Source of the DNA: Cupriavidus sp. UYMMa02A
GTDB taxonomy: Bacteria; Pseudomonadota; Gammaproteobacteria; Burkholderiales; Burkholderiaceae
Direction of reading: 5' to 3'
Assembly: GCA_001725945.1 (NCBI GenBank)
Contig: LRMT01000025.1
Location: forward strand, 43,043 to 107,042
DNA length: 64,000 nucleotides
The stretch's first letter is position 1; each line of letters begins with the position of its first letter. Below are positions 30,874 to 41,369 of this stretch, one piece after another. The translations under genes and the position numbers were made by a program. The notes under the pieces are model-generated. The model was not told the DNA's origin and ran no database searches. It saw only the letters and a list, made by a program, of their open reading frames with translations.

Positions 30874-31218
30874 ATGCAGTCTTACTCACTCGCATTCCAA
30901 CGAAGAGTCGCGTCCATGACCAAGCGTTTGTTGTCCGCCATGCGTCAGTACGCATGGTTTTCCGGTGTCAAACACCACGTCGTCCAGGGCGTCGAAGCGC
31001 TGGCCGAGTTGCTCAAGTCGCCTTCGGCCGCGGCCCGCGCGGTTGCCGCCGTCATTGCCGAGACCGAACACGGCGTTCAGGTCTGGGTGTCGTACTTCGG
31101 CAAGCCGCTGGACCCGCATACGAACTACGTACTGTGGCCGGCCCGGGCCCTGCGTCCGGCACGCCGCCGCATCCAGCCGACGCCGCTTGAATACATGCGA
31201 CGCGCACAGAACGACTGA
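30874..31218 (+). CDS. Small hypothetical protein
   Basis: About 114 residues, intact, rich in Ala and Arg, with AMRQYAWFSGVKHHVVQGVE and GVQVWVSYFGKPLDPHTNYV. A later ATG at 30916 (MTKRLLSAM) is an alternative start. No recognised domain or membrane segment. Its high arginine end (ALRPARRRIQP) may contact nucleic acid (speculative). Confidence 0.55.
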   Translation: MQSYSLAFQRRVASMTKRLLSAMRQYAWFSGVKHHVVQGVEALAELLKSPSAAARAVAAVIAETEHGVQVWVSYFGKPLDPHTNYVLWPARALRPARRRIQPTPLEYMRRAQND

Positions 31219-31311
31219 CTTTCTGCCTTCGGCCCTGCAGTATGCGTACGGAAAGGGTCTCGCCGCTTCACTACAATGACCTTGTGTTCCCGTGGTCGAC
31301 AAGGAGCAGAC

Positions 31312-31581
31312 ATGCCCGAACCGAAACATGACGAAGCGCTGGTCAATACTTACCTCGAACGCATTTCGGCGCTCTCGGTCAGCGCATTCGATGGAGCCGA
31401 TGTCAGTGGCGAGCTCGATGAGGTCGCACGCGAAGCCGCGTCGCGCAGTGCCGCGGACAGCGGCACACTGAGCGTACTGGCCAGCCGGTTGCGAGAGCGC
31501 GCCGAAGCCGCGGATCGTGAAGGCCAGCCGCTGGTGCGCGATACCTTCGCGCGCGCGGCAAGCCTGATTGCAGTGAAATAA
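31312..31581 (+). CDS. Small hypothetical protein
   Basis: 89 residues, intact, ATG preceded by AAGGAGCAGAC. Sequence opens MPEPKHDEALVNTYLERISA and continues as alternating helices with many Ala, Glu and Arg. No domain recognised. It lies 93 bases after the previous small gene, so the two may be co-transcribed. Confidence 0.6.
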   Translation: MPEPKHDEALVNTYLERISALSVSAFDGADVSGELDEVAREAASRSAADSGTLSVLASRLRERAEAADREGQPLVRDTFARAASLIAVK

Positions 31582-31688
31582 GAGAAAGCCGGCTCGCCCC
31601 GTTCCGTGCGCACGTGACTCACCAGAGCCGTCCAAAGTTGGACTGTTGCGAATGACGGGGCGGTTACGCGAAGCCGAAATGCACAACG

Positions 31689-31713
31689 GGTGACAAGCAT
31701 TGCGCTTGTCACC
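31689..31713 (-). terminator. Hairpin downstream of tRNA-fMet
   Basis: Ten-base arms GGTGACAAGC and GCTTGTCACC around ATTGC, just past the 3' end of the tRNA on the minus strand. The following T tract is weak. Confidence 0.45.
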
Positions 31714-31724
31714 GTTGGTGTATT

Positions 31725-31800
31725 TGGTTGCGGGGGCAGGACTTGAACCTGCGACCTTCGGGTTATGAGCCCGACGAGCTGCCAACTGCTCCACCCCGCG
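31725..31800 (-). tRNA. tRNA-fMet (CAT)
   Basis: 76-base cloverleaf beginning CGCGGGGTGGAGCAG, with anticodon stem GTCGGGCTCATAACCCGA, TPsiC loop GGTTCAAGTCC and encoded CCA. The C at position 1 opposite A at position 72, and the three G-C pairs below the anticodon, mark an initiator tRNA. Confidence 0.93.
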
Positions 31801-31915
31801 TCTGAAGAATGAGATTATGCAGGGTTCGCGCGCAGATGGCAAGCATTATCCTTGCCAGCGCGCGAATTTCCCATCCGGTCAGCATGCGCCAGCGTTTCAG
31901 CAGACGCGGCATGCC

Positions 31916-32197
31916 CTATTTGCGAGGCCCAATGAGCCTGTCCACGAGCGCATAGCCCGCGCTGAACGCCGCGACTTCAGCCGCATGGCGCGTGGCGAAG
32001 CGCTGCGTGCCACTGACCAGCAGTTCCGTATCGCCGGCGTCGGCAGGATCCACCCCTTCCTGGCAACGCGCACTCATAGCCCCATTGCAATGCACCTCCA
32101 TGCTGACCACGCCATCGCCACCTTCATGCTGCTGCGTCACGAGCACGTAGACATCCATGTCTCGATACGCCTCCACACGCCACTCGGCTTGCGTCAT
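31916..32197 (-). CDS. Small hypothetical protein
   Basis: 93 residues starting MTQAEWRVEAYRDMDVYVLV, with GAGGAGATCGGC upstream of the ATG. It contains SMEVHCNGAMSARCQEGVD with two cysteines and ends in a hydrophobic helix AAEVAAFSAGYALVDRLIG. No family recognised. It sits between two tRNA genes on the same strand. Confidence 0.6.
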   Translation of the reverse strand: MTQAEWRVEAYRDMDVYVLVTQQHEGGDGVVSMEVHCNGAMSARCQEGVDPADAGDTELLVSGTQRFATRHAAEVAAFSAGYALVDRLIGPRK

Positions 32198-32373
32198 GCC
32201 GATCTCCTCGCGCGTTATGCCCTGTTTCGAGCCTAGGTGCGCACGCAAAGGACCGCAAGGCTCGCGGCCAGGTGCGAGTTCGACGAATTTGAGATGCCGG
32301 GATGTTTGCGCGGAGGAGGTGCGGCACACCGAAGCGGCCCGGGAGCGCGATAATAAAGCGTTGACGGAAATGA

Positions 32374-32403
32374 AAAAGGGCTTCCGTTTCCGGAAGCCCT
32401 TTT
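32374..32403 (-). terminator. Terminator of tRNA-Arg
   Basis: Strong stem (AAAGGGCTTCCG with CGGAAGCCCTTT, loop TTTC) followed on the minus strand by five T residues. It lies 14 bases past the tRNA 3' end. Confidence 0.75.
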
Positions 32404-32416
32404 CTTTCTGCATAGG

Positions 32417-32493
32417 TGGCGCGGCTGGCAGGATTCGAACCCACGACCCCTTGGTTCGTAGCCAAGTACTCTATCCAACTGAGCTACAGCCGC
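32417..32493 (-). tRNA. tRNA-Arg (ACG)
   Basis: 77-base cloverleaf beginning GCGGCTGTAGCTCAACTGG, anticodon loop CTACGAA, TPsiC GGTTCGAATCC and encoded CCA. Anticodon ACG is normally edited to ICG. Confidence 0.94.
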
Positions 32494-32593
32494 ACTCGAG
32501 AGATGAGATTATATCTGAGTTTTCATTTTTGTGAACCCCCTGCGGCACTTTTTTCGTTTTTTCTTGCAGACGCGGCCTGGCGGCGCGGTTTTC

Positions 32594-32599
32594 TATAAT
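32594..32599 (+). promoter_or_regulatory. Consensus -10 box upstream of greB
   Basis: Perfect TATAAT 26 bases before ATG 32626, giving a short leader. No clear -35 match at standard spacing. Confidence 0.5.
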
Positions 32600-32625
32600 G
32601 TCAGACCGAAGATGTGATCCCGACC

Positions 32626-33189
32626 ATGAACAAGGCATTTGTCAAAGAGTCTCCCGGTGACGACGAAGACGATCTTCCCGAGCGCGGCGCCGCTACCGGC
32701 AGGCACCAAGAACTACATCACCGCGGATGGCTACAACCGGCTGCGCAATGAATTGATGCATCTGATCGATGTCGATCGTCCCGATGTCGTGCAGATCGTG
32801 TCATGGGCCGCATCCAACGGTGACCGCTCCGAAAACGGCGACTACCTCTATGGCAAGAAGCGCCTGCGCGAAATCGACCGACGCATCCGCTTCCTCACTC
32901 GGCGGCTCGACAAGGCCGAAGTGGTCGACCCGTCGCTGCAGGGCGACAACGACCAGATCTTCTTCGGCGCGACCGTCACTTACGCCAACCAGGACGGCGA
33001 AGAGACCACCATCACGATCGTCGGCATGGATGAAGTGGACCTCGACCTGAACCATGTGAGCTGGATCTCGCCGATCGCCAAGGCGCTGATCAAGGCGCGC
33101 GAAGGCGATACGGTGGCATTGCGCACGCCGGCGGCGTGGAACAGATCGATATCCTGGATGTCAGCTACCCCGCGCGCAAGGCGGGCTAA
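32626..33189 (+). CDS. greB: Transcript cleavage factor GreB
   Basis: About 188 residues. An N-terminal extension is followed by the Gre coiled coil (YITADGYNRLRNELMHLIDV, GDRSENGDYLYGKKRLREID) and the C-terminal FKBP-like domain (FFGATVTYANQDGEETTITI, SWISPIAKALIKAREGDTV). The acidic tip DRSENGDY, which reaches into the RNA polymerase channel to stimulate RNA cleavage, is intact. The frame breaks near 32682 (a tandem AG unit appears lost) and near 33131 (GGG to GG). Confidence 0.93.
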
Positions 33190-33206
33190 TTTCGCGGCGA
33201 CGGCGC

Positions 33207-35730
33207 TCAGCCGTCGTTGCGGTCGCGGAAGATGCGGATCACGTCCGGATTGCGCCGCAGCGCACGCATCACGTTGGCCAGGTGCAGGCGGTTCTGCACC
33301 TGGATGATGAACTGCATATAGGTAGCCTCCTCGTGGCTGCCGTCCTGCTGCTCCATCGACACGTGTGCCACGTTGGCGTCGGCCGAGGTCAGGTCCGCGG
33401 CCACGCGCGCCACGATGCCCTTGACGTTGCGCACCATCACCTTGATCGACACATCGAACGCGCGTGCGGTCTTCTTCGCCCACATGACGTCGATCCAGTG
33501 CTCCGGATCCTTGCTGTGCAGGCGCTTGGCCACCTTGCAGTCCTGCACGTGGATCTGCAGACCCTCGCCCTTGCCGAGGTAGCCCACGATCGGATCGCCT
33601 GGGATCGGCCTGCAGCAGGCCGGGAACAGGATCGACATGCCTTCGTCGCCGGTAATCGGCACCGCAGGCGCTTCTTCGCCCGAAACGTCTGCACGGCGGC
33701 CAGCAGCGCGCTGTCGACATCGCCTGACAATTCCTGCAGCAGAATCTCCATGCGCTTGGCCACCACCGCCGGCACGCGCCGGCCCAGCGCCAGGTCGGCG
33801 AAGATATCCTCGCGCTGCTTGTTGCCGGTCCACTGGATCATGCGCTCCCACACGCTCTGTGGCACGGCCTTGAGCTCGATCCCGAGCTGGCGCGCCGACT
33901 GTTCGAGCAGGCGCTCGCCAAGCTGGATCGCCTCGTCGAGCTTGGTGGTCTTCAGGTAGTGGCGGATCGCCGCGCGCGCCTTGCCCGTACGTACGAACGA
34001 CAGCCATGCTGGGTTCGGCTTCGAGTACGCGCCGTCACCACCTCGACGATATCGCCGCTCTTGAGCTCCGTGCGCAGCGGCAGCAGCTCGTTGTTGATCT
34101 TCACCGCGACGCACTGGTTGCCCAGGTCGCTGTGCACGGCATAGGCGAAATCCAGCGCCGTCGCACCGCGTGGCAGCGCGCGGATATGGCCCTTGGGCGT
34201 GAACACGTAGACCGCATCCGGGAACAGGTCGATCTTGACGTGTTCAAGGAATTCCTGCGAATCGCCGGTCTGGCTCTGGATATCGAGCAGCGACTGCAGC
34301 CACTGGTGCGCCTGCTGCTGGATATCGTTGGCGTGGTCCGCCTGCGTCTTGTACATCCAGTGCGCGGCCACGCCGGCCTCGGCAATCTGGTGCATCTCGC
34401 GCGTGCGGATCTGGAACTCGACCGGCGTGCCGAACGGGCCGACCAGCGTCGTGTGCAGCGACTGGTAGCCGTTGATCTTCGGAATAGCGATGTAGTCCTT
34501 GAACTTGCCCGGCATCGGCTTGTACAAGCCGTGCAGCGCGCCCATCGCCATATAGCAGTGCATCTGTGTTTCCACAACCACGCGGAAACCGTACACGTCC
34601 AGCACCTGCGAGAACGACAGCTGCTTGTCGTGCATCTTGCGGTAGATGCTGTAGAGCGTCTTCTCGCGACCGGAGAGCTCGGCGACGATGCCAGCATCGG
34701 CCAGTCCCTTCTGCGCGGCCTCGAGGATGCGCTTGACCACCTCGCGGCGGTTGCCGCGCGCGGCCTTCACGGCCTTTTCGAGCGTGGCGTAGCGGAACGG
34801 CGAGCCAACCTTGAACGACAGCTCCTGCAGCTCGCGATAGATGGTGTTGAGACCGAGCCTGTGCGCGATCGGCGCATAGATCTCCATGGTCTCCAGCGCA
34901 ATGCGGCGGCGCTTCTCCGGCGGCACGAAGTCGAGCGTGCGCATATTGTGCGTACGGTCGGCCAGCTTCACCAGGATCACGCGCACGTCGCGCGCCATCG
35001 CGAGCAGCATCTTGCGGAAGCTCTCCGCCTGCGCCTGCTCGCGGCTCTGGAATTCGAGCTTGTCCAGCTTGGTCAGACCATCGACCAGTTCGGCGACCTT
35101 GGGGCCGAATCTCTCGGCCAGCTCGCTCTTGGTGATGCCCTGGTCTTCCATCACGTCATGCAGCAGCGCCGCCATGATGGACTGCACATCGAGCCGCCAG
35201 TCCGCGCACAGTTCGGCCACCGCCACCGGATGGGTGATGTACGGCTCGCCGCTCTGGCGGTACTGGCCCAGATGGGCCTCGTCGGAAAACTGGAAGGCCT
35301 CGCGCACGCGCACCTGGTCGGGCGCCTTGAGGTAGGCCAGCTTCTCCATCAGCCGGGCGATGGAGATGACCTGCTGGCGCGGCGGCACCGCGGGCTGCGA
35401 AGTCGGCCCGAAGAAATGCCGGTATGACTGCGCCAGCACAGCATCGATGAACAGGCTGTCGGCTGCCAGTGCCGTTGGCGCCTCCTCGACAGCGGCCGAC
35501 GCTGCCATGCGCGCCTTGCCCTGTGCCATGGGCGGCACGACCGCACGTTCGCCGACAACATCGTTGCCGAGCGGATCAGGAAGATTGGGAGCGCCGGTGC
35601 GCGCGGTCACGGATGCCTGGCCGGAAGGAGAACGCTTACGCGCTGACGCCGCTCCGGCATCGCTGCCCGTCTCGCCACGCGCTTGCGTGCCGGCGGAGAC
35701 GGTTGACGAGGATGGCTGTGACGAAGGCAT
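33207..35730 (-). CDS. spoT: Bifunctional (p)ppGpp synthetase/hydrolase SpoT
   Basis: About 842 residues with an N-terminal extension, then the HD hydrolase domain (AALLHDVMEDQGI, catalytic HDxxED intact), the synthetase domain (YRKMHDKQLSFSQVLDVYGF, IAIPKINGYQSLHTTLVGPF), TGS (VYVFTPKGHIRALPRGATAL) and C-terminal ACT. The intact HDxxED and the rpoZ-gmk neighbours indicate SpoT rather than RelA. Frame breaks near 34033 and 33680 (TTTT to TTT) cut the regulatory C-terminus; since spoT loss is harmful in most relA-positive bacteria, these are probably sequence errors. Confidence 0.94.
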
Positions 35731-35806
35731 GGGGACGGCCCCTGGAATCCGGCTGCTGGATGCGTGTGCACACGATGCAAGGAAGAACCACAGGCCGCCC
35801 GATGAA

Positions 35807-36010
35807 TCAGGTCGGGACTTTCTTGAGCATCTCGATGCCGACCTGGCCCGAGGCGATTTCGCGCAGGGCAACCACGGTGGGCTTGTCCTTCGCTTCCACC
35901 TTCGGGGTGTGGCCCTGCACGAGCTGGCGCGCACGGTACGTGGCCGCCAGGGCAAGCTCAAAGCGGTTCGGGATGTGTTTCAGACAATCTTCGACGGTAA
36001 TACGCGCCAT
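35807..36010 (-). CDS. rpoZ: RNA polymerase omega subunit
   Basis: Intact, 67 residues: [20 protein letters not shown] and [20 protein letters not shown] are diagnostic. Omega assists folding and assembly of the beta-prime subunit and mediates ppGpp binding at site 1. It lies between gmk and spoT, the conserved proteobacterial order. Confidence 0.96.
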
Positions 36011-36100
36011 ATCAAATCCACCTTGGGACAAAACCTGTTGGGTTGCTATTTTACAGCACCGCGCGGGAATCGCCCCGCGGCGCCCCGCGCGCACCGGCGC

Positions 36101-36751
36101 TCAGTGAATGCCGAGCTCGATAAAAAGCTCGGCGTGACGCGCCTTTTGCGACGAGAAACGCAGGCGCGTGGCACGCACCACGTTGCGCAGTTCCTCGAGC
36201 GCGTTGTCGAATACCTCGTTGATGATTACATAGTCCGACTCGGACGCGTGCGACATCTCGCTGCCTGCGGCCAGCAGGCGCCGCACGATCACGTTAGGCT
36301 CGTCCTGTCCGCGCTTCTTCAGGCGGTCTTCCAGCGCCGTCAGCGATGGCGGCAGGATGAAGATCTCGACCGCGTTCGAGAACCGCTTGTGCACCTGCTG
36401 CGCGCCCTGCCAGTCGATCTCGAGCAGCACGTCGTTGCCCTGCGCCATCTGCTCCTCGATCCACACGCGCGAGGTCGCATAGTAGTTGCCGTGGACTTCG
36501 GCCCATTCAAGGAACTCGCCGCGGTCACGTGCAGCGCGGAAAGCATCCATGGTGCAGAAATGGTACTCGCGTCCGTCCTGCTCTCCCGGGCGCGGCGCGC
36601 GCGTGGTGTGCGAGATCGAAAGGCGGATCGCCGGGTCTTGCGCCAGCAGCGCGTTGACCAGCGTCGACTTGCCGGCTCCGGAGGGTGCCACCACCATGAA
36701 CAGGTTGCCGGGGTAGACGGTATCGATGGCAGTGTGAGGCGTATCGCTCAT
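36101..36751 (-). CDS. gmk: Guanylate kinase
   Basis: Intact, 216 residues. P-loop [20 protein letters not shown]-binding [20 protein letters not shown] and the lid region [17 protein letters not shown] are all present. It phosphorylates GMP to GDP with ATP. An N-terminal extension of about 15 residues precedes the core. Placed between yicC and rpoZ on one strand. Confidence 0.96.
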   Translation of the reverse strand: MSDTPHTAIDTVYPGNLFMVVAPSGAGKSTLVNALLAQDPAIRLSISHTTRAPRPGEQDGREYHFCTMDAFRAARDRGEFLEWAEVHGNYYATSRVWIEEQMAQGNDVLLEIDWQGAQQVHKRFSNAVEIFILPPSLTALEDRLKKRGQDEPNVIVRRLLAAGSEMSHASESDYVIINEVFDNALEELRNVVRATRLRFSSQKARHAELFIELGIH

Positions 36752-36823
36752 GTTGATTCTTTGGTTCTTCAGGCGCCGTGGCGCCGGGTGAAACGAAATG
36801 CGTGGGACGGCTACGTGGCTGCG

Positions 36824-37758
36824 TTATTCGAGGTTCTGGATCTGCTCGCGCATCTGCTCGATCAGCAGCTTGAGCTCCATCGACGCATCGGCCAGTTCCT
36901 TGGCGGCGGCTTTGGAGCCGAGCGTGTTGGCCTCGCGGTTCAGCTCCTGCATCATGAAGTCGAGCCGCTTGCCGACCTGGCCGCCCTTCTTCAGGATATG
37001 ACGGGTCTCGTTCAGATGCGCCTGCAGGCGCGACAGCTCTTCCGCAATGTCGATCCGGATGCCATAGACCGTGGCTTCCTGGCGGATGCGCTCGGAGACC
37101 TCGTCGCGGCTCATCGACGGCATGCCGGTCGGCGCCGCCAGGTTGACGCCTCCTGCAGGCGCTCGGTCAGCTTTTCCTGATGGTGCGCGATCAGCTGCGG
37201 GATGGTCGGCGTGAGCCGCTCGACGATCGCCAGCATGGTGTCGATGCGCTCCACCAGCGTGGCCTTGAGCGCATCGCCTTCACGGCGGCGCGCCTCGCGC
37301 AACTGGCCCAGCGCCTCGCGCGCGGCGCCCATCACCGCTTCGCGCAGCGCGTCCTGCGACAGCTCGGGCTCGACCAGCACGCCGGGCCAGCGCAGGATTT
37401 CGCCCATGCGCAGCGTGCCGGCGGTCGGGAAGGTGCTGGCGACCGTCGTTTCCAGCGCACGGATCTGGCCGAGCAGGCCTTCGTTGAGCGCGAGCGTGGC
37501 GCCCCCGGTATCGGTGCGCTGCAGGTTGATGCGACACTCCAGCTTGCCGCGCGACAGCTCGGCGGTCAGCATTTCGCGCAGCGCCGGCTCGAACGCACGG
37601 CACTCTTCTGGGGCGCGGAACAACAGGTCGAGAAAACGCGAATTGACAGTCCGGAATTCCACGGAAACGGAAGCCGTCCTGCCGCTGGGCTCGCCCTGCG
37701 CGTTTGTCAGCGGCGCCTGGCGGGTTGCCAGGCCATACCCTGTCATGCTGTGGATCAT
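36824..37758 (-). CDS. yicC: YicC family endoribonuclease-like protein
   Basis: About 312 residues. The N-terminal signature MIHSMTGYGLATRQA and the C-terminal DUF1732 block (GIRIDIAEELSRLQAHLNET, GKRLDFMMQELNREANTLGS) identify YicC, recently linked to RNA cleavage and sRNA turnover. The frame breaks near 37147; one missing G rejoins the two halves. It lies about 70 bases upstream of gmk, as in many proteobacteria. Confidence 0.92.
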
Positions 37759-37915
37759 TGAAGTGTTCTCGCGAAATGGCGCGGGCCGGGGTAGGCTGGC
37801 CCGCCGCAAAGGCGTCTTGTATCCGCCGAAAAGGGGCCACAATGCCCGCTATTGTGTTCTTTACAAGTGACCGATTAGCCGTGACAATCCCGAGGCAAAT
37901 CCGGTCCCGTTATCT

Positions 37916-38904
37916 ATGACAGAGTCCAAGGGCACTACACAACCGAAGAGTGCACCGCTGCCCGTCGGCACGCTGTTGTCCAACTATCGTATTGTAAAGA
38001 AGTTGGCCAGCGGGGGGTTCAGTTTCGTCTACCTGCCACCGACGAAACCGGGGCACCGGTCGCCATCAAGGAATACCTGCCGTCGTCGCTGGCGCGGCGC
38101 AGCCCCGGGGAACTGATCCCGGTAGTGCCCGAGGAAAACGCGGCGTCGTTTCGCCTTGGCCTGAAATACTTCTTCGAAGAGGGCCGCTCGCTCGCCCGCA
38201 TTTCGCACCACAGCGTGGTGCGCGTAGTGAATTTTTCCGCGAAACTCGACCGTCTACATGGTGATGAACTATGAGATGGGCAAGACGCTGCAGGAGCATA
38301 TCCTGGCCGCGCGCCAGCAAGGCGCGCCAAGGTGCTGCGCGAGCATTTCATCCGCAAGGTATTCCACGAGCTGATGAGCGGCCTGCGCGAAGTCCATATC
38401 CACAAGCTGCTGCACCTGGACATCAAGCCCGGCAACATCTACCTGCGCGAGGACGAATCGCCGATCCTGCTCGATTTCGGCGCCGCGCGGCAGACGCTCA
38501 CCATGGAAGCCAAGCGCTTCCAGCCGATGTACACGCCCGGTTTTGCCGCGCCCGAACTCTACGGCAAACACAACGAACTCGGCCCGTGGACGGACATCTA
38601 CAGCCTGGGGGCGACGCTGTACGCCTGCATGGCCGGCATGCCGCCGCAGGAAGCCAACCAGCGCGAGAAGGACGACCGCATGGGTGATGCCATTGCCCGC
38701 CTGCGCAGCAGCTACACCAACGGCCTGGTCGACCTGGTCGAATGGTGCCTGCGGCTGGTCCCCGCCGAACGCCCGCAAAGCGTTTTCCGCCTGCAGAAGG
38801 AGCTGCGCGAGCAGACCAACGCGCTCGGCGAGCAAGCCGCCCAGGCGGTGCCGGCCGCCCTGCCGAGCGCCCCGAGCGCGCCGGCCCGTCCAGCCGCTTC
38901 CTGA
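37916..38904 (+). CDS. Eukaryotic-like serine/threonine protein kinase
   Basis: About 331 residues, one kinase domain. Glycine loop NYRIVKKLASGGFSFVYLA, VAIKEYLP with the ATP lysine, catalytic loop LHLDIKPGNIYL (His-Leu-Asp instead of His-Arg-Asp, so a non-RD kinase), LLDFGAAR and AAPELYG. The C-terminus is Pro/Ala-rich without a membrane segment. Four single-base losses are needed (near 38035, 38234, 38243 and 38328), the densest frame damage in the window. A PP2C gene follows, forming an opposing kinase/phosphatase pair. Confidence 0.86.
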
Positions 38905-39024
38905 CCTTGCTGCGCCGCCGTGACGACACAGCCGCACCAGCCACGCGTCAGCCCGCTGACACGAGCGGCGACTGAATCACTCGCGTCCGCACACTTCCGA
39001 CCGAACACCTTCCGAAGAGCCAAC

Positions 39025-39938
39025 ATGCGATTCTCCGTCTATCAGGAAAGCAGGAAAGGCGGCCGCCGCATCAACCAGGACCGCATGGGCTACTGCTTCA
39101 CGCGTGACGCCCTGCTGATGGTGCTGGCCGACGGACTGGGCGGCCATGCGCTTGGCGAGGTTGCCGCACAGCAGGCGCTGCAGACGCTGGCGCGCCAGTT
39201 CCAGACCCAGGCCCGCCCGGCGATCCGCAATCCCGCGGATTTCCTGCAGGACACGATCATGCTGGCGCACCGCGAGATCCACCGGTACGCCGAAGCCCAC
39301 CGGCTTTCGGACGTGCCGCGCACAACGGTGGTCTGCTGCCTGGTCCAGCAGGGCCAGATCCACTGGGCCCACGCCGGCGACTCGCGCCTCTACCTGGTGC
39401 GCAAGGGCCGGCTGCTGACACGTACGCGCGATCACTCCAAGATCGAAAACCTGCTGCAGCAGAACGCGTACTGCCCATGGAAGTGGCGAACCACCCCGAG
39501 CGCAACAAGCTCTACAACTGCCTGGGCTCGCCCAACCTGCCGCTGATCGATATCGGCGGGCCAGTGCGGCTGGAGCCGGGCGATGTCGCGCTGCTCGGCT
39601 CCGACGGCCTGTGGGGACCGCTTGAAGAGCCCGAGATCGTCGACAGGCTGACGCGGCTGTCGGTGGTGCAGGCGGTGCCCGAGCTGATTTCCCGAGCGCT
39701 CGAGAAAGCCGGCGAAGGTGCGGATAACACCACCGGCATCGCGATGATGTGGGAACTGGACGCGAGTGCAGCGGGTGACGAATCCGTCATGACCGACACC
39801 CTGCCGCTGAACGCGTTCACGACCTCCATCCTCGAGCGTCCCGGCGCCGAGAACGACCTGCTCTCCGAAGAGGAAATCGAGCGCTCCATCGCCGAGATCC
39901 GTGCCGCGATCGACAAGACCAGCAACCTGATGCGCTGA
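39025..39938 (+). CDS. PP2C family protein phosphatase
   Basis: About 305 residues. Metal-binding motifs are [41 protein letters not shown] and [10 protein letters not shown], in PP2C order, followed by [16 protein letters not shown]. It would remove phosphates from Ser/Thr set by the kinase encoded upstream. The extra C-terminal segment of about 60 residues is acidic. The frame breaks near 39470 (one missing G). Confidence 0.9.
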
Positions 39939-40018
39939 GCGCGCTCCCAGACGGCGGGCACGCAAGGCCCGCCGGCGTTAGAATCGCGGTCTCTACCCGA
40001 TTCGAGCGAACCCTTCCC

Positions 40019-40736
40019 ATGCGACCCAGTGGACGCGCAGCCGATGCGCTGCGTTCTATCAGCCTGACCCGTCACTACACCCGCCACGCCGAAGGCTCCG
40101 TGCTGTGCGCCTTTGGCGACACCAAGGTGCTGTGCACCGCCAGCGTGCTGGCCAAGGTGCCGCCGCACAAGAAAGGCAGTGGCGAAGGCTGGGTCACGGC
40201 CGAATATGGCATGCTGCCCCGTGCCACCCACACGCGCTCGGACCGCGAGGCCGCGCGCGGCAAGCAGACCGGCCGCACGCAGGAAATCCAGCGCCTGATC
40301 GGCCGCGCCATGCGCTCGGTGTTCGACCTGGCCGCGCTGGGCGAACACACGCTGCATCTCGACTGCGACGTGCTGCAGGCCGACGGCGGCACCCGTACCG
40401 CCGCCATCACCGGCGCTTCGTGGCCGCGCACGATGCCATCTCCACCATGCTGCGCGACGGCCTGATCAGCACCAGCCCCATCCGCGACTTCGTCGCGCCG
40501 TCTCGGTCGGCATGGTCGATGGCGTGCCGGTGCTGGACCTCGACTATGCCGAAGACAGCAACTGCGATACCGACATGAACGTTGTCATGACCGGCAGCGG
40601 CGGCTTTGTCGAGGTACAGGGCACGGCCGAAGGCGCGCCCTTCAGCCGTACCGACCTCGACGCCATGACGCGCCTGGCCGAGGCCGGCATCGCGCAACTG
40701 GTCCGCCACCAGCGCCAGGCGCTGGGCCTGGCCTGA
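40019..40736 (+). CDS. rph: Ribonuclease PH
   Basis: About 239 residues: [20 protein letters not shown], then [20 protein letters not shown] and [20 protein letters not shown] with the phosphate-binding arginines. It trims tRNA 3' ends phosphorolytically. Frame breaks near 40417 and 40498 fit single missing bases; the restored block is [17 protein letters not shown] and then [20 protein letters not shown]. rph-rdgB-hemW is a conserved betaproteobacterial order. Confidence 0.95.
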
Positions 40737-40751
40737 ACGACGGGACTCGCC

Positions 40752-41369
40752 ATGCAACGACTGGTACTGGCCTCCAACAATCCCGGCAAGCTAAGCGAAT
40801 TCGGCGCGCTGCTGGCTCCGCTCGGCTTTGACGTGGTGACGCAGGGCGAACTGGGCGTGCCCGAAGCCGAAGAACCATTCGCAACCTTCGTCGAGAACGC
40901 ACTGGCCAAGGCCAGACATGCCAGCCGGCTGGCCGGCATGCCGGCGCTGGCCGACGACTCGGGCATCTGCGTGCATGCACTGGACGGTGCGCCGGGCGTC
41001 TACTCGGCACGCTACGCGCAAATGGCCGGCCAGGCCAAGTCGGACGCCGCCAACAATGCGCACCTGATCTCGCAGCTCGCCGGCAAGCTGAACCGCCGCG
41101 CGCATTACTACTGCGTGCTGGTGTTCGTGCGGCATGCCGCCGACCCTTGCCCCATCATCGCCGAAGGCGTATGGCATGGCGAAGTCGTCGATGCGCCGCG
41201 CGGCGCGGGCGGCTTCGGCTACGATCCGCACTTCCTGCTGCCGGGCCTGGGCAAGACCGCCGCGGAACTGCCGGCCGAAGAGAAAAACGCCATCAGCCAT
41301 CGGGCGCTTGCGCTGCGCGCGCTGACGGCACGCCTGCAGGCCGATGGCAGCAGGCCGGCTGCACGATGA
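40752..41369 (+). CDS. rdgB: dITP/XTP pyrophosphatase
   Basis: Intact, 205 residues. The opening RLVLASNNPGKLSEFGALLA, the metal-binding LADDSGICVHALDGAPGVYS and FGYDPHFLLPGLGKTAAELP are the Ham1/RdgB signatures. It hydrolyses dITP, XTP and similar nucleotides to keep them out of DNA. Its stop overlaps the hemW start (ATGA). Confidence 0.96.
   Translation: MQRLVLASNNPGKLSEFGALLAPLGFDVVTQGELGVPEAEEPFATFVENALAKARHASRLAGMPALADDSGICVHALDGAPGVYSARYAQMAGQAKSDAANNAHLISQLAGKLNRRAHYYCVLVFVRHAADPCPIIAEGVWHGEVVDAPRGAGGFGYDPHFLLPGLGKTAAELPAEEKNAISHRALALRALTARLQADGSRPAAR

Noticed and set aside
33207..35730. spoT as a true pseudogene with truncated C-terminus
   Set aside because: The same kind of base-run indel occurs throughout the window in unrelated genes, and the sequence on both sides of each break is fully conserved.
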